Shown here piece by piece: positions 19,318-28,762 of a stretch of DNA of 64,000 nucleotides. The stretch is from Sphingobacterium sp. ML3W (GTDB taxonomy: Bacteria; Bacteroidota; Bacteroidia; Sphingobacteriales; Sphingobacteriaceae): NCBI RefSeq assembly GCF_000747525.1, contig NZ_CP009278.1:1798001-1862000 (forward strand), written 5' to 3'. Every line of letters begins with the position of its first letter. Position 1 is the stretch's first letter. A program made the translations under genes and the position numbers. A model generated the notes under the pieces. It saw nothing but the letters and a program-made list of their open reading frames with translations, was not told the DNA's origin and ran no database searches.

Positions 19318-20580
19318 ATGGCAAGTAAAATAGTTAAGTCCGAGCATGGATTATTGCAGGTTCCTGACCAACCTATCATCCCTTTTATTATTGGAGATGG
19401 TATTGGACCAGATATTTGGCACGCTTCGGTGCGGGTCTTTGATCATGCTGTAGAAAAAACTTATGCAGGTAGAAGGAGGATTGAATGGAAAGAGGTCCTT
19501 GCAGGAGAAAAAGCATTTAATGAAACCGGAGAATGGCTGCCTGAAAAGACGTTGCAGGTGTTAAAAGAATATTTGGTAGGTATCAAAGGTCCCTTAACAA
19601 CACCCATCGGTGGTGGAATCCGTTCGTTAAATGTCGCTCTACGTAAAGAACTCGATTTATTTGTTTGTCAACGACCTACGAAATGGTACGAAGGAGTTCC
19701 TTCTCCTGTAAAGCATCCGGAGGATGTCAATATGGTTATTTTTCGAGAGAATACAGAAGATATCTATGCGGGTATTGAATTCGCTGCCGGTACGGCTGAT
19801 GCACAGAAAATTCAAAATTTTTTACGTGACGAATTGCATGTAGATTATAATTTTTCATCAGAAACGGGTGTTGGTATCAAGCTGGTATCAGAAAAAGGTT
19901 CAAAGCGCCTTATACGCGCTGCGATTGAACATGCAATGGAACATAATTTACCCTCTGTGACCTTGGTTCATAAGGGGAATATTATGAAATTTACGGAAGG
20001 AGCCTTTAAAAATTGGGGATACGAACTCGCTGAAACAGAATTTGCTGATAAAACTTATACTTGGGGACAGTGGGAGCGTACCAAAGCAGAAAAAGGTGAT
20101 TTGGCAGCCAATGCAGAACAGCAACATGCTTTGGATTCTGGTAAAATTTTAATAAAAGATGTAATTGCAGATAATTTCTTACAACAGATTTTATTGAATC
20201 CTAAGGATTATTCGGTAATCGCTACCCTAAATTTAAATGGGGATTATATTTCAGATTCTTTGGCGGCAATTGTTGGTGGTATTGGCATTGCTCCTGGAGC
20301 GAATATTAATTATGATACTGGACATGCTGTGTTTGAGGCTACACATGGGACTGCACCACGTTTTGCCAACACAGATACGATGAATCCTTCTTCGGTGATT
20401 TTAAGCGGTGTCATGATGCTGGTATACATGGGTTGGCAAGAGGCTGCAGACGCAATTGTTAAAGCATTGGGCGAAACCATAAAAGCCAAGACCGTAACGG
20501 TCGATTTCTATAATTTAATGAAAGATGCAACGCTTGTAAAGACAAGTGAGTTTGCCGATCATATTATCGAAAAATTGTAA
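19318..20580 (+). CDS. icd: Isocitrate dehydrogenase (NADP+)
   Basis: This TCA-cycle enzyme converts isocitrate to 2-oxoglutarate and CO2. At 420 residues it is the E. coli-type dimeric enzyme. The substrate-binding serine is Ser103 in [12 protein letters not shown], the position phosphorylated in E. coli. The cofactor-selecting site after HGTAP (343-347) reads Arg348-Phe349. A basic residue there fits NADP+ use rather than the Asp-Ile pair of NAD+ enzymes. The acidic metal-binding segment is in [14 protein letters not shown]. The gene follows the antiporter closely and is closed by a terminator at 20604. Confidence 0.95.
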   Translation: MASKIVKSEHGLLQVPDQPIIPFIIGDGIGPDIWHASVRVFDHAVEKTYAGRRRIEWKEVLAGEKAFNETGEWLPEKTLQVLKEYLVGIKGPLTTPIGGGIRSLNVALRKELDLFVCQRPTKWYEGVPSPVKHPEDVNMVIFRENTEDIYAGIEFAAGTADAQKIQNFLRDELHVDYNFSSETGVGIKLVSEKGSKRLIRAAIEHAMEHNLPSVTLVHKGNIMKFTEGAFKNWGYELAETEFADKTYTWGQWERTKAEKGDLAANAEQQHALDSGKILIKDVIADNFLQQILLNPKDYSVIATLNLNGDYISDSLAAIVGGIGIAPGANINYDTGHAVFEATHGTAPRFANTDTMNPSSVILSGVMMLVYMGWQEAADAIVKALGETIKAKTVTVDFYNLMKDATLVKTSEFADHIIEKL

Positions 20581-20603
20581 AAACTATTTTGAATACCAGA
20601 GAT

Positions 20604-20645
20604 AAAGCTGACCTTTGAACATTGTTTAAAGGTCAGCTTTTTTTT
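20604..20645 (+). terminator. Intrinsic terminator of the antiporter-icd unit
   Basis: AAAGCTGACCTTT (20604-20616) pairs with AAAGGTCAGCTTT (20628-20640), followed by further T residues. The next small gene starts just 3 bases later, so that gene must rely on readthrough or on a promoter within icd. Confidence 0.8.
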
Positions 20646-20647
20646 AT

Positions 20648-20905
20648 ATGAAATTTTCAGATTTACCTCCCTTTTTAAAATCATCTACTGTGTTCTCAAA
20701 GATGGAAATCCAACAATTACTGACGGTAGAGGAGTTGCCAGACGAAGATGCTATTGAAGCGATTCGTGATGAACCAGAAATATACGACTTGCTCAACGCC
20801 TTTATTGGAGACGAGAGTAGTCGGTTGGTACATTTACAGCTTTATGCCCAACGATTATTGAAAAATAACGATGTAATACAGGCTTGGAAAGTCATGCTAC
20901 TTTAG
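20648..20905 (+). CDS. Small acidic hypothetical protein (85 aa)
   Basis: I do not recognise this family. The product is acidic and helical (MEIQQLLTVEELPDEDA, then DEPEIYDLLNAFIGDESS), with a basic C-terminal helix and no signal or membrane segment. Its start lies directly behind the icd terminator, which is odd: little room remains for a promoter. Composition and codon use match its neighbours, which favours a real gene. Confidence 0.5.
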   Translation: MKFSDLPPFLKSSTVFSKMEIQQLLTVEELPDEDAIEAIRDEPEIYDLLNAFIGDESSRLVHLQLYAQRLLKNNDVIQAWKVMLL

Positions 20906-21005
20906 GTGGTTTAATAATATCATTTTTAATGATTTTGGGTGTTTTTTATAGAATCTTTGTATGTTTTTGCTGTTTGCTTTTTGTTAATTTCATTAAAATT
21001 GATTT

Positions 21006-21041
21006 TTTGTTGAAATTTAAATAAGAAATCTTGTATCTTTG
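21006..21041 (+). promoter_or_regulatory. Bacteroidota-type promoter of serC-serA
   Basis: TATCTTTG at 21034-21041 matches the -7 consensus TAnnTTTG of Bacteroidota. A TTTGTTG stretch at 21006-21012 lies 21-24 bp upstream as the -33 element. It is about 70 bp before the serC start. Confidence 0.6.
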
Positions 21042-21109
21042 GTTTTTGGTAAGCAAACGATTGTCTTGCCAAATCTTAGAAAGCTATACATAAAACAAAC
21101 TATATATCA

Positions 21110-22177
21110 ATGAAACATAATTTTGGAGCAGGTCCTTGCATTCTGCCAAAGGAAGTTTTTCAAGAAGCTTCACAAGCTGTTATTGATTTTAATAATACAG
21201 GTTTATCCATTTTGGAGGTTTCGCATCGTTCTAAAGAATTCGAAGCAGTATTGGATGAATCGACTAAATTGGTGCGTGAATTGTTAAATGTACCGCAAGG
21301 ATATTCCATCTTGTTTTTACAAGGAGGAGCAAGCTTACAATTTGCCATGATAGCGTTGAATTTGTTACCAGAAAGTGGTAAAGCGGTTTATTTGGATACA
21401 GGTGTTTGGGCGTCAAAGGCAATTAAAGAAGCAAAAAAAATAGGAGCAGTAGAAGTAGTTGCCTCGTCGAGTGACAAAAACTACACTTATATTCCAAAAC
21501 AGTTTTCTGTTCCTGCTGACGCAGCGTATTTCCACTATACTTCGAATAATACCATTTACGGTACGGAAGTATTTGATGTACCGGCTTCAGGTGTTCCAAT
21601 TGTGGTTGATATGTCTTCAGATATTCTGAGCCGCCAAATTGATGTTGCAGACTTTGATTTGATTTATGCAGGGGCACAAAAGAATATGGGTCCTGCTGGA
21701 GCTACATTAGTTATTGTTAAAGATGAAATATTAGGTAAATCTGGTCGTGTAATTCCTTCTATATTGGACTATACAGCGCATATTGGTGCAGGTTCGATGT
21801 ACAATACACCCCCAGTTTTTTCAATTTTTGTATCGTTACTTAATTTACGTTGGTTAAAAGCAAAAGGTGGCGTAACAGTTATTGAACAAGAGAATATAAT
21901 CAAAGCGCGTACTTTGTATGATGAGATAGACCGTAACCCATTCTTCAAAGGGACTGCAGTTGTGGAAGATCGATCACGTATGAACGTGACCTTTATAATG
22001 GATTCTGCGGAATTAGAAGCGGAGTTCTTGATTTTAGCTAAAGAACGCGATTTAATCGGTATCAAAGGTCACCGTTCAGTAGGTGGATTTAGAGCATCGA
22101 TTTATAATGCATTATCGATTACCAGTATCAATGCCTTGGTAGATGCGATGAAGGAGTTTGAGGAATTAAAAAAATAA
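21110..22177 (+). CDS. serC: Phosphoserine aminotransferase
   Basis: This PLP enzyme converts 3-phosphohydroxypyruvate and glutamate to phosphoserine, the second step of serine synthesis, and can also act in pyridoxine synthesis. The 355-residue length is typical. The N-terminus HNFGAGPCILP, the phosphate-binding QGGASLQFAM at 71-80, and the PLP-binding Lys191 in AGAQKNMGPAG are clear. C-terminal KGHRSVGGFRASIYNA closes the active site. It is followed 15 bp later by serA, so the two first enzymes of the pathway form an operon. Confidence 0.95.
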   Translation: MKHNFGAGPCILPKEVFQEASQAVIDFNNTGLSILEVSHRSKEFEAVLDESTKLVRELLNVPQGYSILFLQGGASLQFAMIALNLLPESGKAVYLDTGVWASKAIKEAKKIGAVEVVASSSDKNYTYIPKQFSVPADAAYFHYTSNNTIYGTEVFDVPASGVPIVVDMSSDILSRQIDVADFDLIYAGAQKNMGPAGATLVIVKDEILGKSGRVIPSILDYTAHIGAGSMYNTPPVFSIFVSLLNLRWLKAKGGVTVIEQENIIKARTLYDEIDRNPFFKGTAVVEDRSRMNVTFIMDSAELEAEFLILAKERDLIGIKGHRSVGGFRASIYNALSITSINALVDAMKEFEELKK

Positions 22178-22192
22178 AATCTAATTTATATC

Positions 22193-23140
22193 ATGAGAAT
22201 ATTAGCAAATGATGGTATCGATCCAGCAGGAAAAAAACTTTTGGAGGATGCCGGATTTGAAGTCGATACAAATCATATACCGCAAGAAGAATTAGCGGAA
22301 AAATTACAAGCCTACGACGCAATTACAGTGCGTAGTGCAACAAAAGTTAGGCAATCATTAATCGATGTTTGTCCAAATCTAAAGGTGATAGGTCGTGGTG
22401 GTGTCGGTATGGATAATATCGATGTTGACTACGCACGTTCTAAAGGTATTGCTGTCTTAAACACACCTGCGGCTTCTTCTTTATCTGTAGCAGAGTTGGT
22501 ATTTGCGCATCTTTTGAATGGAGTACGTTTCTTATATGATTCTAATCGTCAGATGCCAGTATCAGGTGATAGCCAGTTTGGAGCTTTGAAGAAAGCGTAC
22601 GCTGGGGGATCGGAGTTGAGAGGTAAAACTTTAGGTGTCGTTGGATTCGGTCGTATTGGGCGTGAAACAGCAAAAATAGGATTGGGAATGGGCATGGATA
22701 TCGTTTATTACGATTTAGCTGATGGTCCTAAAACATTGACATTAACACTAACTCAGGGATTTGAAGTAGAGTTACCTGTGGATCAGGTATCCATGGAAGA
22801 TTTGTTGAAAACTTCAGATTTCATTACTTTACATGTGCCGTTTTTGGATAAGCCAGCAATTGGTGTACAAGAGTTCGCTTTATTAAAAAATCAGGTCGGT
22901 TTGGTGAATGCTGCTCGTGGTGGTGTAATTGATGAGCTTGCATTAATTGAAGCTTTAGATTCTGGTAAAGTCGCTTTTGCAGGATTGGATGTGTTTGATA
23001 ATGAGCCTACTCCGAGGTCGGTGATTTTAAAGCACCCGAAAATTTCGTTGACGCCACATATTGGTGCAGCCACAAATGAAGCACAAGAGCGAATTGGTGT
23101 CGAATTAGCGCAGTTGATTATCGAGAGTCTTAAGAAGTAG
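22193..23140 (+). CDS. serA: D-3-phosphoglycerate dehydrogenase (short form)
   Basis: It oxidises 3-phosphoglycerate with NAD+, the first committed step of serine synthesis. The 315-residue protein is the short type without the C-terminal ACT regulatory domain, so feedback inhibition by serine would have to work differently or be absent. The NAD-binding motif GFGRIG is at 151-156. The catalytic residues are Arg242 (NAARGG), Glu271 (FDNEP) and His289 (TPHIGAAT). A TLTLTLT stretch at 181-187 is a small low-complexity insert. It is co-transcribed with serC and ends at a strong terminator. Confidence 0.93.
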   Translation: MRILANDGIDPAGKKLLEDAGFEVDTNHIPQEELAEKLQAYDAITVRSATKVRQSLIDVCPNLKVIGRGGVGMDNIDVDYARSKGIAVLNTPAASSLSVAELVFAHLLNGVRFLYDSNRQMPVSGDSQFGALKKAYAGGSELRGKTLGVVGFGRIGRETAKIGLGMGMDIVYYDLADGPKTLTLTLTQGFEVELPVDQVSMEDLLKTSDFITLHVPFLDKPAIGVQEFALLKNQVGLVNAARGGVIDELALIEALDSGKVAFAGLDVFDNEPTPRSVILKHPKISLTPHIGAATNEAQERIGVELAQLIIESLKK

Positions 23141-23161
23141 ATTTCCGCAACAATATTTGGT

Positions 23162-23198
23162 GCGGCACAAAAACTTATGTATTTGTGCCGCTTTTTTA
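23162..23198 (+). terminator. Intrinsic terminator of serC-serA
   Basis: GCGGCACAAA (23162-23171) pairs with TTTGTGCCGC (23182-23191), followed by a T tract. Confidence 0.85.
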
Positions 23199-23259
23199 TG
23201 CGAAAAAAGTAAGTAATTGCCTATATTCACGGCAAAATTTAAATATAATGTAAGTCAGT

Positions 23260-24573
23260 ATGAAAATTTTAAAATTTGGTGGTACATCTGTCGGTAGTGC
23301 AGAGCGCATCAAAGGGTTGTTAGATATCGTAAACCCTTCTGAGCGTCAGGTTGTGGTGTTGTCAGCAGTGTCTGGGACAACAAATGCTTTAGTAGAAATT
23401 GGTCAAGCTTATCTTGCGGATAACAAGGACTTGGCAAAGGAGTTGATTAAGAAGCATAAAGACAAGTACGAAGACCTAATTAAGGAATTGTTCAAAACTG
23501 AAGCGGGATATAAAAATGGTAAGAGCTTAATCGAGTCACATTTTAATTTTATTGAAGGATTTGCGCATGAGATCTTTACTCCTGTGGAAGAGAAGATTAT
23601 TTTAGCACAGGGTGAATTGTTATCTACAGCTTTGTTTCACTTTCACTTAACAGAGATCAATGTTCCTTCTGTTTTATTGCCTGCATTGGATTTCATGAAA
23701 ATTGATGAAGATAATGAACCTATTGTAGATTACATTACCTCTAAATTGACACCCTTGATTGCGAATCATCCTGAGAATACATTGTTCATTACACAGGGCT
23801 TTATTTGTCGTAATTCTTTCGGTGAAGTCGATAATTTACGTCGTGGTGGATCGGATTATACAGCATCTTTAATTGGTGCAGCAATAGGTGCTGATGAAGT
23901 GCAGATCTGGACGGATATTGACGGTATGCATAATAATGATCCTCGTATCGTAAAAAATACGTCTCCTATCGCTCATTTGAGTTTTGATGAAGCAGCAGAA
24001 TTAGCCTACTTTGGTGCGAAAATTTTACATCCTCAATCGGTTTTTCCTGCGCAAAAATATAATGTACCAGTACGTTTGTTGAATACATTAGATCCGACTG
24101 CAAGCGGCACATTGATTAGTAAAGAGGGAGGACAAAAGGGAAGTATTCGTGCGATTGCGGCCAAAGATGGCATCACTGCTATTCATATCCATTCTTCTAG
24201 GATGTTGTTGGCCTATGGTTTTTTACGTCGTGTTTTTGAAATTTTCGAACGCTACAAGACACCAATCGATATGATTACGACATCAGAAGTGGCCGTATCT
24301 GTGACAATTGATGACACGAAAAATCTGCAGGATATCATCAAAGAAGTAGAGGACTTTGGGACAGTTTCAGTTGATGAGGGGCAAACTATTGTCTGTGTAG
24401 TAGGTGACTTTGACTTGAATACACATGGTTATGCGGCACGAGTATTGGATGCTGTTAAGCACCTACCTGTCCGTATGATTTCATACGGAGGGTCTGATTA
24501 TAATGTCTCTGTTTTGTTGGATACAAATCATAAAGTAGAAGCTTTACGTTCTTTACACAACCGTTTATTTTAA
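23260..24573 (+). CDS. lysC: Aspartate kinase (monofunctional)
   Basis: It phosphorylates aspartate, the first step toward lysine, threonine and methionine. The kinase domain starts with KFGGTS at residues 5-10 and includes RRGGSDYTASLIGAAI near 205 and the WTDIDGM segment. Two C-terminal ACT domains (from about residue 300, with AVSVTIDD and ISYGGSDYNVSVLLD) form the allosteric part that usually binds lysine or threonine. It has no homoserine dehydrogenase fusion. The lysA gene follows 14 bp later, which suggests that this copy serves lysine and diaminopimelate synthesis. Confidence 0.93.
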   Translation: MKILKFGGTSVGSAERIKGLLDIVNPSERQVVVLSAVSGTTNALVEIGQAYLADNKDLAKELIKKHKDKYEDLIKELFKTEAGYKNGKSLIESHFNFIEGFAHEIFTPVEEKIILAQGELLSTALFHFHLTEINVPSVLLPALDFMKIDEDNEPIVDYITSKLTPLIANHPENTLFITQGFICRNSFGEVDNLRRGGSDYTASLIGAAIGADEVQIWTDIDGMHNNDPRIVKNTSPIAHLSFDEAAELAYFGAKILHPQSVFPAQKYNVPVRLLNTLDPTASGTLISKEGGQKGSIRAIAAKDGITAIHIHSSRMLLAYGFLRRVFEIFERYKTPIDMITTSEVAVSVTIDDTKNLQDIIKEVEDFGTVSVDEGQTIVCVVGDFDLNTHGYAARVLDAVKHLPVRMISYGGSDYNVSVLLDTNHKVEALRSLHNRLF

Positions 24574-24587
24574 TTGTAATTTTCTAA

Positions 24588-25751
24588 ATGAAAAACAAAA
24601 ATATAGAGAGCCAGTTCATTGGAAAGGAAACACCTTTCTACTATTATGACCTGAACGTGTTAGAAGATACGTTAGATGCAGCAATTGCTGCTTCGAGTAA
24701 ACGTGGGTTTCATGTGCATTTTGCTGTGAAATCTAATTTCAATAGCCGTCTTCTCGAGATGATACAAGCTAAAGGATTTGGAGCAGACTGTGTGAGTGGT
24801 AATGAGGTGCAACGTGCAATTGATGCAGGTTTTGACGCTAAAATGATCACTTTTGCCGGTGTTGGTAAGTCTGACAAGGAGATTAATCTAGCGCTAGAAC
24901 ATGATATTTTCGCTTTTAACGTGGAATCGATCCAAGAGTTGGAAGTAATCAATGAACTGGCTGCAGTAAAGGGACGTAAGGCTAAAGTAGCTTTGCGTAT
25001 TAACCCAAATGTGGATGCAAATACGCATCATTACATTACGACTGGATTAGATGAGAATAAGTTTGGTGTCACTAATGCAGAGCTTGAGAGAGCTGCGGCA
25101 GTCATTCGAACTTGTGAAAACATCGAACTTATTGGCCTTCACTTTCATATTGGTTCACAAATAACAGATATGAATGTGTTTAAAAGTTTGTGTGTCAAGG
25201 TGAATGAATGGAAGAATTGGTTTGAAGAGCGAGGTGTCCCGATCAAGGTACTGAACGTGGGGGGGGGATTGGGTGTGGATTACCACAATCCAGATAAAAA
25301 TGCTATTCCTGACTTTGAATCATATTTTGATATCTTTGAAAAGTTTTTGGAGAGAACGCCACAGCAGGAGGTTCATTTTGAATTAGGTCGTGCTTTAGTG
25401 GCTCAATGTGGTTCGTTGATCAGTAAGGTTCTGTATGTTAAAAATGGTGTCAAGAAGAACTTTTTGATATTAGATGCAGGTATGACTGAGTTGATGCGTC
25501 CTGCTTTGTACCAGGCTTTTCATAAAATTGAAAAACTAGGTGAAGAAGTAGCTTCGGATATCATTAATTATGATGTCGTGGGACCAATTTGTGAAAGTTC
25601 AGATTGTTTCGGTAAGGAAGTGCCTTTACCTCTTTCTAGAAGGGGCGACTTAATCGCTATCCGTACAGCTGGAGCGTATGGTGAAGTGATGTCTTCACGA
25701 TATAATCTGAGAGAAGAAATTCGTTACGTTTATAGTGACGAATTAGCGTAG
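24588..25751 (+). CDS. lysA: Diaminopimelate decarboxylase
   Basis: It decarboxylates meso-diaminopimelate to L-lysine. This 387-residue fold-type III PLP enzyme has the cofactor lysine at Lys48 (HFAVKSN). The HFHIGSQ block and the glycine-rich VGGGLGVDY (phosphate binding) lie in the barrel, and GPICESSD near residue 335 supplies the active-site cysteine. It pairs with lysC in an operon and functionally with ddh at 11.1 kb. A terminator follows. Confidence 0.94.
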   Translation: MKNKNIESQFIGKETPFYYYDLNVLEDTLDAAIAASSKRGFHVHFAVKSNFNSRLLEMIQAKGFGADCVSGNEVQRAIDAGFDAKMITFAGVGKSDKEINLALEHDIFAFNVESIQELEVINELAAVKGRKAKVALRINPNVDANTHHYITTGLDENKFGVTNAELERAAAVIRTCENIELIGLHFHIGSQITDMNVFKSLCVKVNEWKNWFEERGVPIKVLNVGGGLGVDYHNPDKNAIPDFESYFDIFEKFLERTPQQEVHFELGRALVAQCGSLISKVLYVKNGVKKNFLILDAGMTELMRPALYQAFHKIEKLGEEVASDIINYDVVGPICESSDCFGKEVPLPLSRRGDLIAIRTAGAYGEVMSSRYNLREEIRYVYSDELA

Positions 25752-25775
25752 TACTTAATCCTATGAAATAGAATT

Positions 25776-25805
25776 GGCCTAAACTTTAAAGAGTTTGGGC
25801 CTTTT
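25776..25805 (+). terminator. Intrinsic terminator of lysC-lysA
   Basis: GGCCTAAACT (25776-25785) pairs with AGTTTGGGCC (25792-25801), with one T-G wobble, and TTTT follows. Confidence 0.75.
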
Positions 25806-25980
25806 CGCTTTAGAGGTTATTTATAGCATATTTAATTTTAATTAATTTCATATGAATTCATGCTATTATAGCTTGTAATTGTGTTATATAACTCTTTTTT
25901 AAAACATGCTTTTGGTAACCTGACTGCCAGCGCACGCGAAATATATTTCTGTTTTGCTGTTCATCGTCGTACCTTTGTAT

Positions 25981-27192
25981 ATGCAAGAAATACTTCAGAA
26001 ATTATTTATACAGCAGACTACGGTTGATTTTGATCTAAAGGAGGATACTACTGTTTTATTGGCGAATTATGCATTCTTACCAATAAAAGAGTTGATTGAT
26101 TTTAAACTTGATGCAACAACTGAGTATGAACAGATATTGGTGGAATTGGATACCATGAATTGGCTAGATCCTGTTGTAATGGCATTATTAAAAGGGATAG
26201 CGGGATTACAAGCGGGAAATTTAAATGCAGAGATTCATTTATTAGAAGCGCAAGCACAGCAAATTACTGCCTTGGGATATAGCTATCTTGCTTTAGGTTA
26301 TTTTTTGCAAAACCAGATTGAAAAGGCTGTTCAGGTATATACCGACGCAATTGTATCCTATCCTAAAGAACCTTATTTTTATGCATGTCGTTGTGTACTG
26401 AATCGTATTTTAGATGATGACGAAGGTGCTTTTTATGATTATCAAATTGCTAAGCGACTTGATTTTAATTACCATAGCTTATTGGAATGGGAGGAACACT
26501 TACCTTATTTGGTAACACTCAAATCTGAGCAAGCAGAGATAGAAGAATTGGAAGAAACTTGGAGTCAGGATACGCAAGATCTAGATGTATTGGCTAAACT
26601 AGCACTGGAATTTGTAGATATTTATGATTATCAACATGCAGTCAATCTATATACACAGGGGTTATCACTGGCAAAAGATCAGTCAGATTGGTATGTTTAC
26701 CGTGCCGCCATTTATACCAAATTGACGCAATATGTGGCAGCCCAGGCAGATTGTGATTTAGCATTGGCAATTGATTCTGGTTGTGTTTCTGCTTACGTAT
26801 TACGTGCAAAGGTACAAGAATGTTTGAGTAGACATACCGAGGCTTTAGCAGATTATGGAAAAGCAGAATCACTAAACCCAGAGCAATCCGTGATTTATGA
26901 GGAACGTGCTTCCTTGTTTGAGCGAATTGGAAAGTTTGAAGATGCGGTTATCGATTATTCGAAATTGATATCTTTGATGAAAGATGATTTCTATCCTTAT
27001 GTGTTAAGAGCTGATGTATTTGAGCGTTTGGGGAAGCAGGAGGAAGCTTTAATGGATTATTCAAAGGCGATTGATTTGAACCCTTATTATTCAGATCTCT
27101 ATCAATATCGAGCTGCGATAAAAGAATCCTTAGGCGATATATTGGGAGCTGAAGCTGATTTGCGCAAGTTTGAAGAATTGGATGAAGACTAG
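25981..27192 (+). CDS. TPR-repeat protein
   Basis: The product is about 403 residues long and consists mainly of tetratricopeptide repeats. Clear units occur in the C-terminal half (for example WYVYRAAIYTKLTQYVAAQADCDLALAI split at 26690-26770, and the last DLYQYRAAIKESLGDILGAEADLRKF at 27090-27170). The N-terminal 100 residues are more divergent. TPR arrays hold protein partners. There is no signal peptide if translation starts at ATG 25981, the start chosen over a non-ATG codon at 25954. The partner is unknown. It stands alone between two terminators. Confidence 0.8.
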   Translation: MQEILQKLFIQQTTVDFDLKEDTTVLLANYAFLPIKELIDFKLDATTEYEQILVELDTMNWLDPVVMALLKGIAGLQAGNLNAEIHLLEAQAQQITALGYSYLALGYFLQNQIEKAVQVYTDAIVSYPKEPYFYACRCVLNRILDDDEGAFYDYQIAKRLDFNYHSLLEWEEHLPYLVTLKSEQAEIEELEETWSQDTQDLDVLAKLALEFVDIYDYQHAVNLYTQGLSLAKDQSDWYVYRAAIYTKLTQYVAAQADCDLALAIDSGCVSAYVLRAKVQECLSRHTEALADYGKAESLNPEQSVIYEERASLFERIGKFEDAVIDYSKLISLMKDDFYPYVLRADVFERLGKQEEALMDYSKAIDLNPYYSDLYQYRAAIKESLGDILGAEADLRKFEELDED

Positions 27193-27207
27193 ATGATTAT
27201 TGTTATA

Positions 27208-27244
27208 AAAAAAAGGTTCAGTGTTAAACACTGAACCTTTTTTT
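27208..27244. terminator. Bidirectional terminator between the TPR and porin genes
   Basis: A 17-bp stem (27208-27224 with 27228-27244) has a TAA loop, an A run on the left and a T run on the right. It serves the convergent genes ending at 27192 and 27248. Confidence 0.85.
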
Positions 27245-27247
27245 ATA

Positions 27248-28441
27248 TTAAATACCTAATTCAACTTGGAACAGGAAGCCCCAAGAGTTCTTTTGGTTAA
27301 CGTTGTTGAATTGCCCCTCTTTGAAAGTATAATTTCCACTCAAATTGAATTTCAGGCGATGTGCTTTCATATATTTGTTTAAGCCAGCTTCGATAATTTC
27401 AGTTTGCTTCTCATAAGCGCGGATGTCTTGGTGTGGCTTTACAAATGTATAACGACTCACGACTTCGAAACCATGATTCATGAGGTAAGACATTTGCTGA
27501 TTGATACCAAATCCTTTATAAGCATAGGCTGTTTTACCTTCTAAGTCAAGATTCAGTGGGTTGTCTACGTCACGACGCATGTATTCTGCTTGATAGGCAA
27601 ATCCCTGATATTTTAAGATGGCATCTACGAAACTTGTTTTAAGTGTAAATGGATTTTCAACATATTTGCCTGTTTGACCTCCTACTCGGGTAGTTCTATC
27701 GTTGTAGCTGTAGCCACCACCGATTGAAAGTTTCGGTGTTTCTTCTCTTTCTAAGTCACCTTCTGAATAGTCTCCGCCATTTTTAAAGTTACCTAAGGGC
27801 AAAAATTCGACACGACCAGTGTAAGATAGTCCACCATCCGTGCCACTAGCTGCTCTACCTTCACCGGTTGATATAGCTACTTTGGCATTGATAGGTACTT
27901 CTCCAATTTTCTTGCTTAGATTAGCGCTCATACCGAAATCACGGTCAACAGTAAACTTTGAATTCACTAAGGAACGGTCTGCAAACTGTAGCTGCCCAGA
28001 AGAGTTCACACGTTGTCTGTTTCCTGGTAATTTGTTTTGACCAAAACTGATGTAAAAATCATCAGTGAAATTGTAGAATACAACTGCGTCACGAACAATG
28101 TTCGGAATACCTGTCTCGTCAAAATCCTGGTCACTTCTAGTGAAGGCTAATTGTATTGAGTAGCTAATTTTAGGCGTGTATATGTAACCGTCCACACGCA
28201 TGCGTAATCGGCGCACACGTGCATCCCATTCGCCATTTGTTTCGCCATCCAATTTTTCTGTGAAACCAATGCGGTTTTGCATTCTAAACCTAAAGTTCGT
28301 ATAGAAGAGGGAGTCATTGCTGTGGAATTGGATTCCTTTGAAATTTAAGATAGTAGCTCTATCGTCTCGTTCTTGCGCTTTTGACGCAAATGTTAATGTC
28401 GCTAGTAAGGCTGTAAGGGTAACAATTTTTGTTGCTCTCAT
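27248..28441 (-). CDS. OprO/OprP-type (phosphate-selective family) porin
   Basis: This 397-residue outer-membrane beta-barrel has a signal peptide cleaved after TFASKA. Alternating strands and barrel motifs are visible: FRFRMQNRIGF, RVRRLRMRVDGYIYTPKISYSIQLAF, DFYISFGQNKLPGNRQR, FTVDRDFGMSANL, and a terminal strand ending in the aromatic/aliphatic pattern FLFQVELGI. This is the Porin_O_P family, which includes pyrophosphate and phosphate porins. In Bacteroidota the substrate is often unproven. The gene is single with its own terminator. A second, broken porin of the same kind lies at 40.7-41.8 kb. Confidence 0.85.
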   Translation of the reverse strand: MRATKIVTLTALLATLTFASKAQERDDRATILNFKGIQFHSNDSLFYTNFRFRMQNRIGFTEKLDGETNGEWDARVRRLRMRVDGYIYTPKISYSIQLAFTRSDQDFDETGIPNIVRDAVVFYNFTDDFYISFGQNKLPGNRQRVNSSGQLQFADRSLVNSKFTVDRDFGMSANLSKKIGEVPINAKVAISTGEGRAASGTDGGLSYTGRVEFLPLGNFKNGGDYSEGDLEREETPKLSIGGGYSYNDRTTRVGGQTGKYVENPFTLKTSFVDAILKYQGFAYQAEYMRRDVDNPLNLDLEGKTAYAYKGFGINQQMSYLMNHGFEVVSRYTFVKPHQDIRAYEKQTEIIEAGLNKYMKAHRLKFNLSGNYTFKEGQFNNVNQKNSWGFLFQVELGI

Positions 28442-28762
28442 TCGTCTTTTAAAAAAAAGTAATTATAGTAAGGGTTGTTTGTTATTGACTTTTTTAATTT
28501 TTATTTATTTTATTCAATTGTACTGGCTATCTCGTAATCCTTGCATATTGGATTAATTCAAGTATAGCTTTAGTAGCTCGAGTCAAATCGTTATCCATTG
28601 GTATTAATGTAAGCGATGTTTTTTCAACTACATTAAAAGCAGACATCTTTTAAGATTAGACCATTTTTGTCAGAAACAAAGATAATAATCTAATTGGTTA
28701 TGCAGGCGTAGGATAAATCAATAAAAAGTAAAAAGCCACTAAAAAGAAGCTTTTTACCATTA
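28442..28762. other. Spacer between the porin start and the rpoN end
   Basis: It contains the porin's upstream region and the rpoN terminator at 28722-28757. No other gene is seen. Confidence 0.45.
28722..28757 (-). terminator. Probable terminator of rpoN
   Basis: GTAAAAAGC (28728-28736) pairs with GCTTTTTAC (28749-28757). On the minus strand a T-rich run follows. Confidence 0.55.

Noticed and set aside
25802..25811. A single TTTTCGCTTT matching the LytTR repeat unit
   Set aside because: It has no partner 21 bp away and lies in the tail of the lysA terminator, so it is probably a chance match.
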